Assembly: GCA_019187665.1 (NCBI GenBank)
Contig: JABARH010000027.1
Location: 1-40,223, forward strand
Direction of reading: 5' to 3'
Length of the DNA: 40,223 nt
Source: Anaerolineales bacterium
GTDB lineage: Bacteria; Chloroflexota; Anaerolineae; Anaerolineales; Villigracilaceae
A program made the position numbers and the translations under genes. Below the pieces are notes generated by a model. That model had not been told where the DNA came from and did no database searches. It was given only the letters and a program-made list of their open reading frames with translations. This document shows positions 40,194-40,223 of the stretch, one piece after another (the stretch's first letter is position 1; each line of letters starts with the position of its first letter).

Positions 40194-40223
40194 ATGCGAC
40201 TCAACTTGCGCCTGCCAGAAGTA
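40194..40223 (+). CDS. Possible start of a gene running off the window
   Basis: An ATG opens ten codons (MRLNLRLPEV) to the end of the window. The ribosome site is weak (GCGGAAC, 11 bases upstream). The reading is open, but too short to judge. Confidence 0.25.
   Translation, partial: MRLNLRLPEV

Overview
The window looks like chromosomal DNA of an uncultured or little-studied member of the Chloroflexota, most likely class Anaerolineae. This is judged from gene style, not from any search. It is GC-rich and densely packed. It holds secreted repeat proteins and zinc-ribbon/LysM proteins of a type common in that phylum, an LDH-like malate dehydrogenase beside a mitochondrial-type citrate synthase, an LCP protein with a 3D-domain lipoprotein, and many TTG/GTG starts. 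I see no phage, plasmid, CRISPR array or antibiotic-resistance island. The only mobile gene is a REP-associated tyrosine transposase (RAYT).

Layout. 1-2680: a tRNA-Asp gene, then a roadblock / V4R / response-regulator operon with a near-consensus promoter and a terminator. 2812-6256 (minus): rsmA, an LCP-family protein and a G5/3D-domain lipoprotein (envelope). 6401-9747: an aminotransferase overlapping a membrane PAS-GGDEF diguanylate cyclase. 9868-13342: trxB, mdh and gltA (redox and TCA cycle). 13686-17154: a large SARP/BTAD-NTPase-TPR regulator whose 5' end is fused to the palindromic repeats around the RAYT gene. 17219-22220: small membrane proteins, a methyltransferase, VOC and SRPBCC proteins, a dihaem cytochrome c and a lipoprotein, with several REP arrays between them. 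22455-27433 (minus): a LysM protein, a CNNM/CorC-type protein with an overlapping 52-residue membrane protein, selD and an SPFH protein. 27571-31711: a PyrK-like protein, a secreted repeat protein, and wecC-wecB. 32001-36604: an NfeD/slipin pair, GNAT, RNase D and a beta-CASP nuclease. 36692-40223: tRNA-Ser with a partial duplication, etfBA, small membrane proteins and a regulatory palindrome.

The most notable points are these. (1) selD is a selenoprotein gene: an in-frame UGA at 26217-26219 falls at the catalytic Cys/Sec position, and the true start lies 111 bases upstream of the apparent one. (2) The RAYT gene is flanked on both sides by the same 18-bp palindrome, and three copies of the repeat are read in frame as the N-terminus of the neighbouring regulator. 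Relatives of the repeat lie at eight places in the window. (3) Five arrays of 7- or 8-bp tandem repeats all sit just 3' of a stop codon, on the same strand as the gene. (4) A small palindrome with constant loop CTCT occurs three times with compensatory stem changes. (5) Several genes have a -10 box only 6-10 bases from the start codon and no ribosome binding site, which suggests leaderless transcripts.
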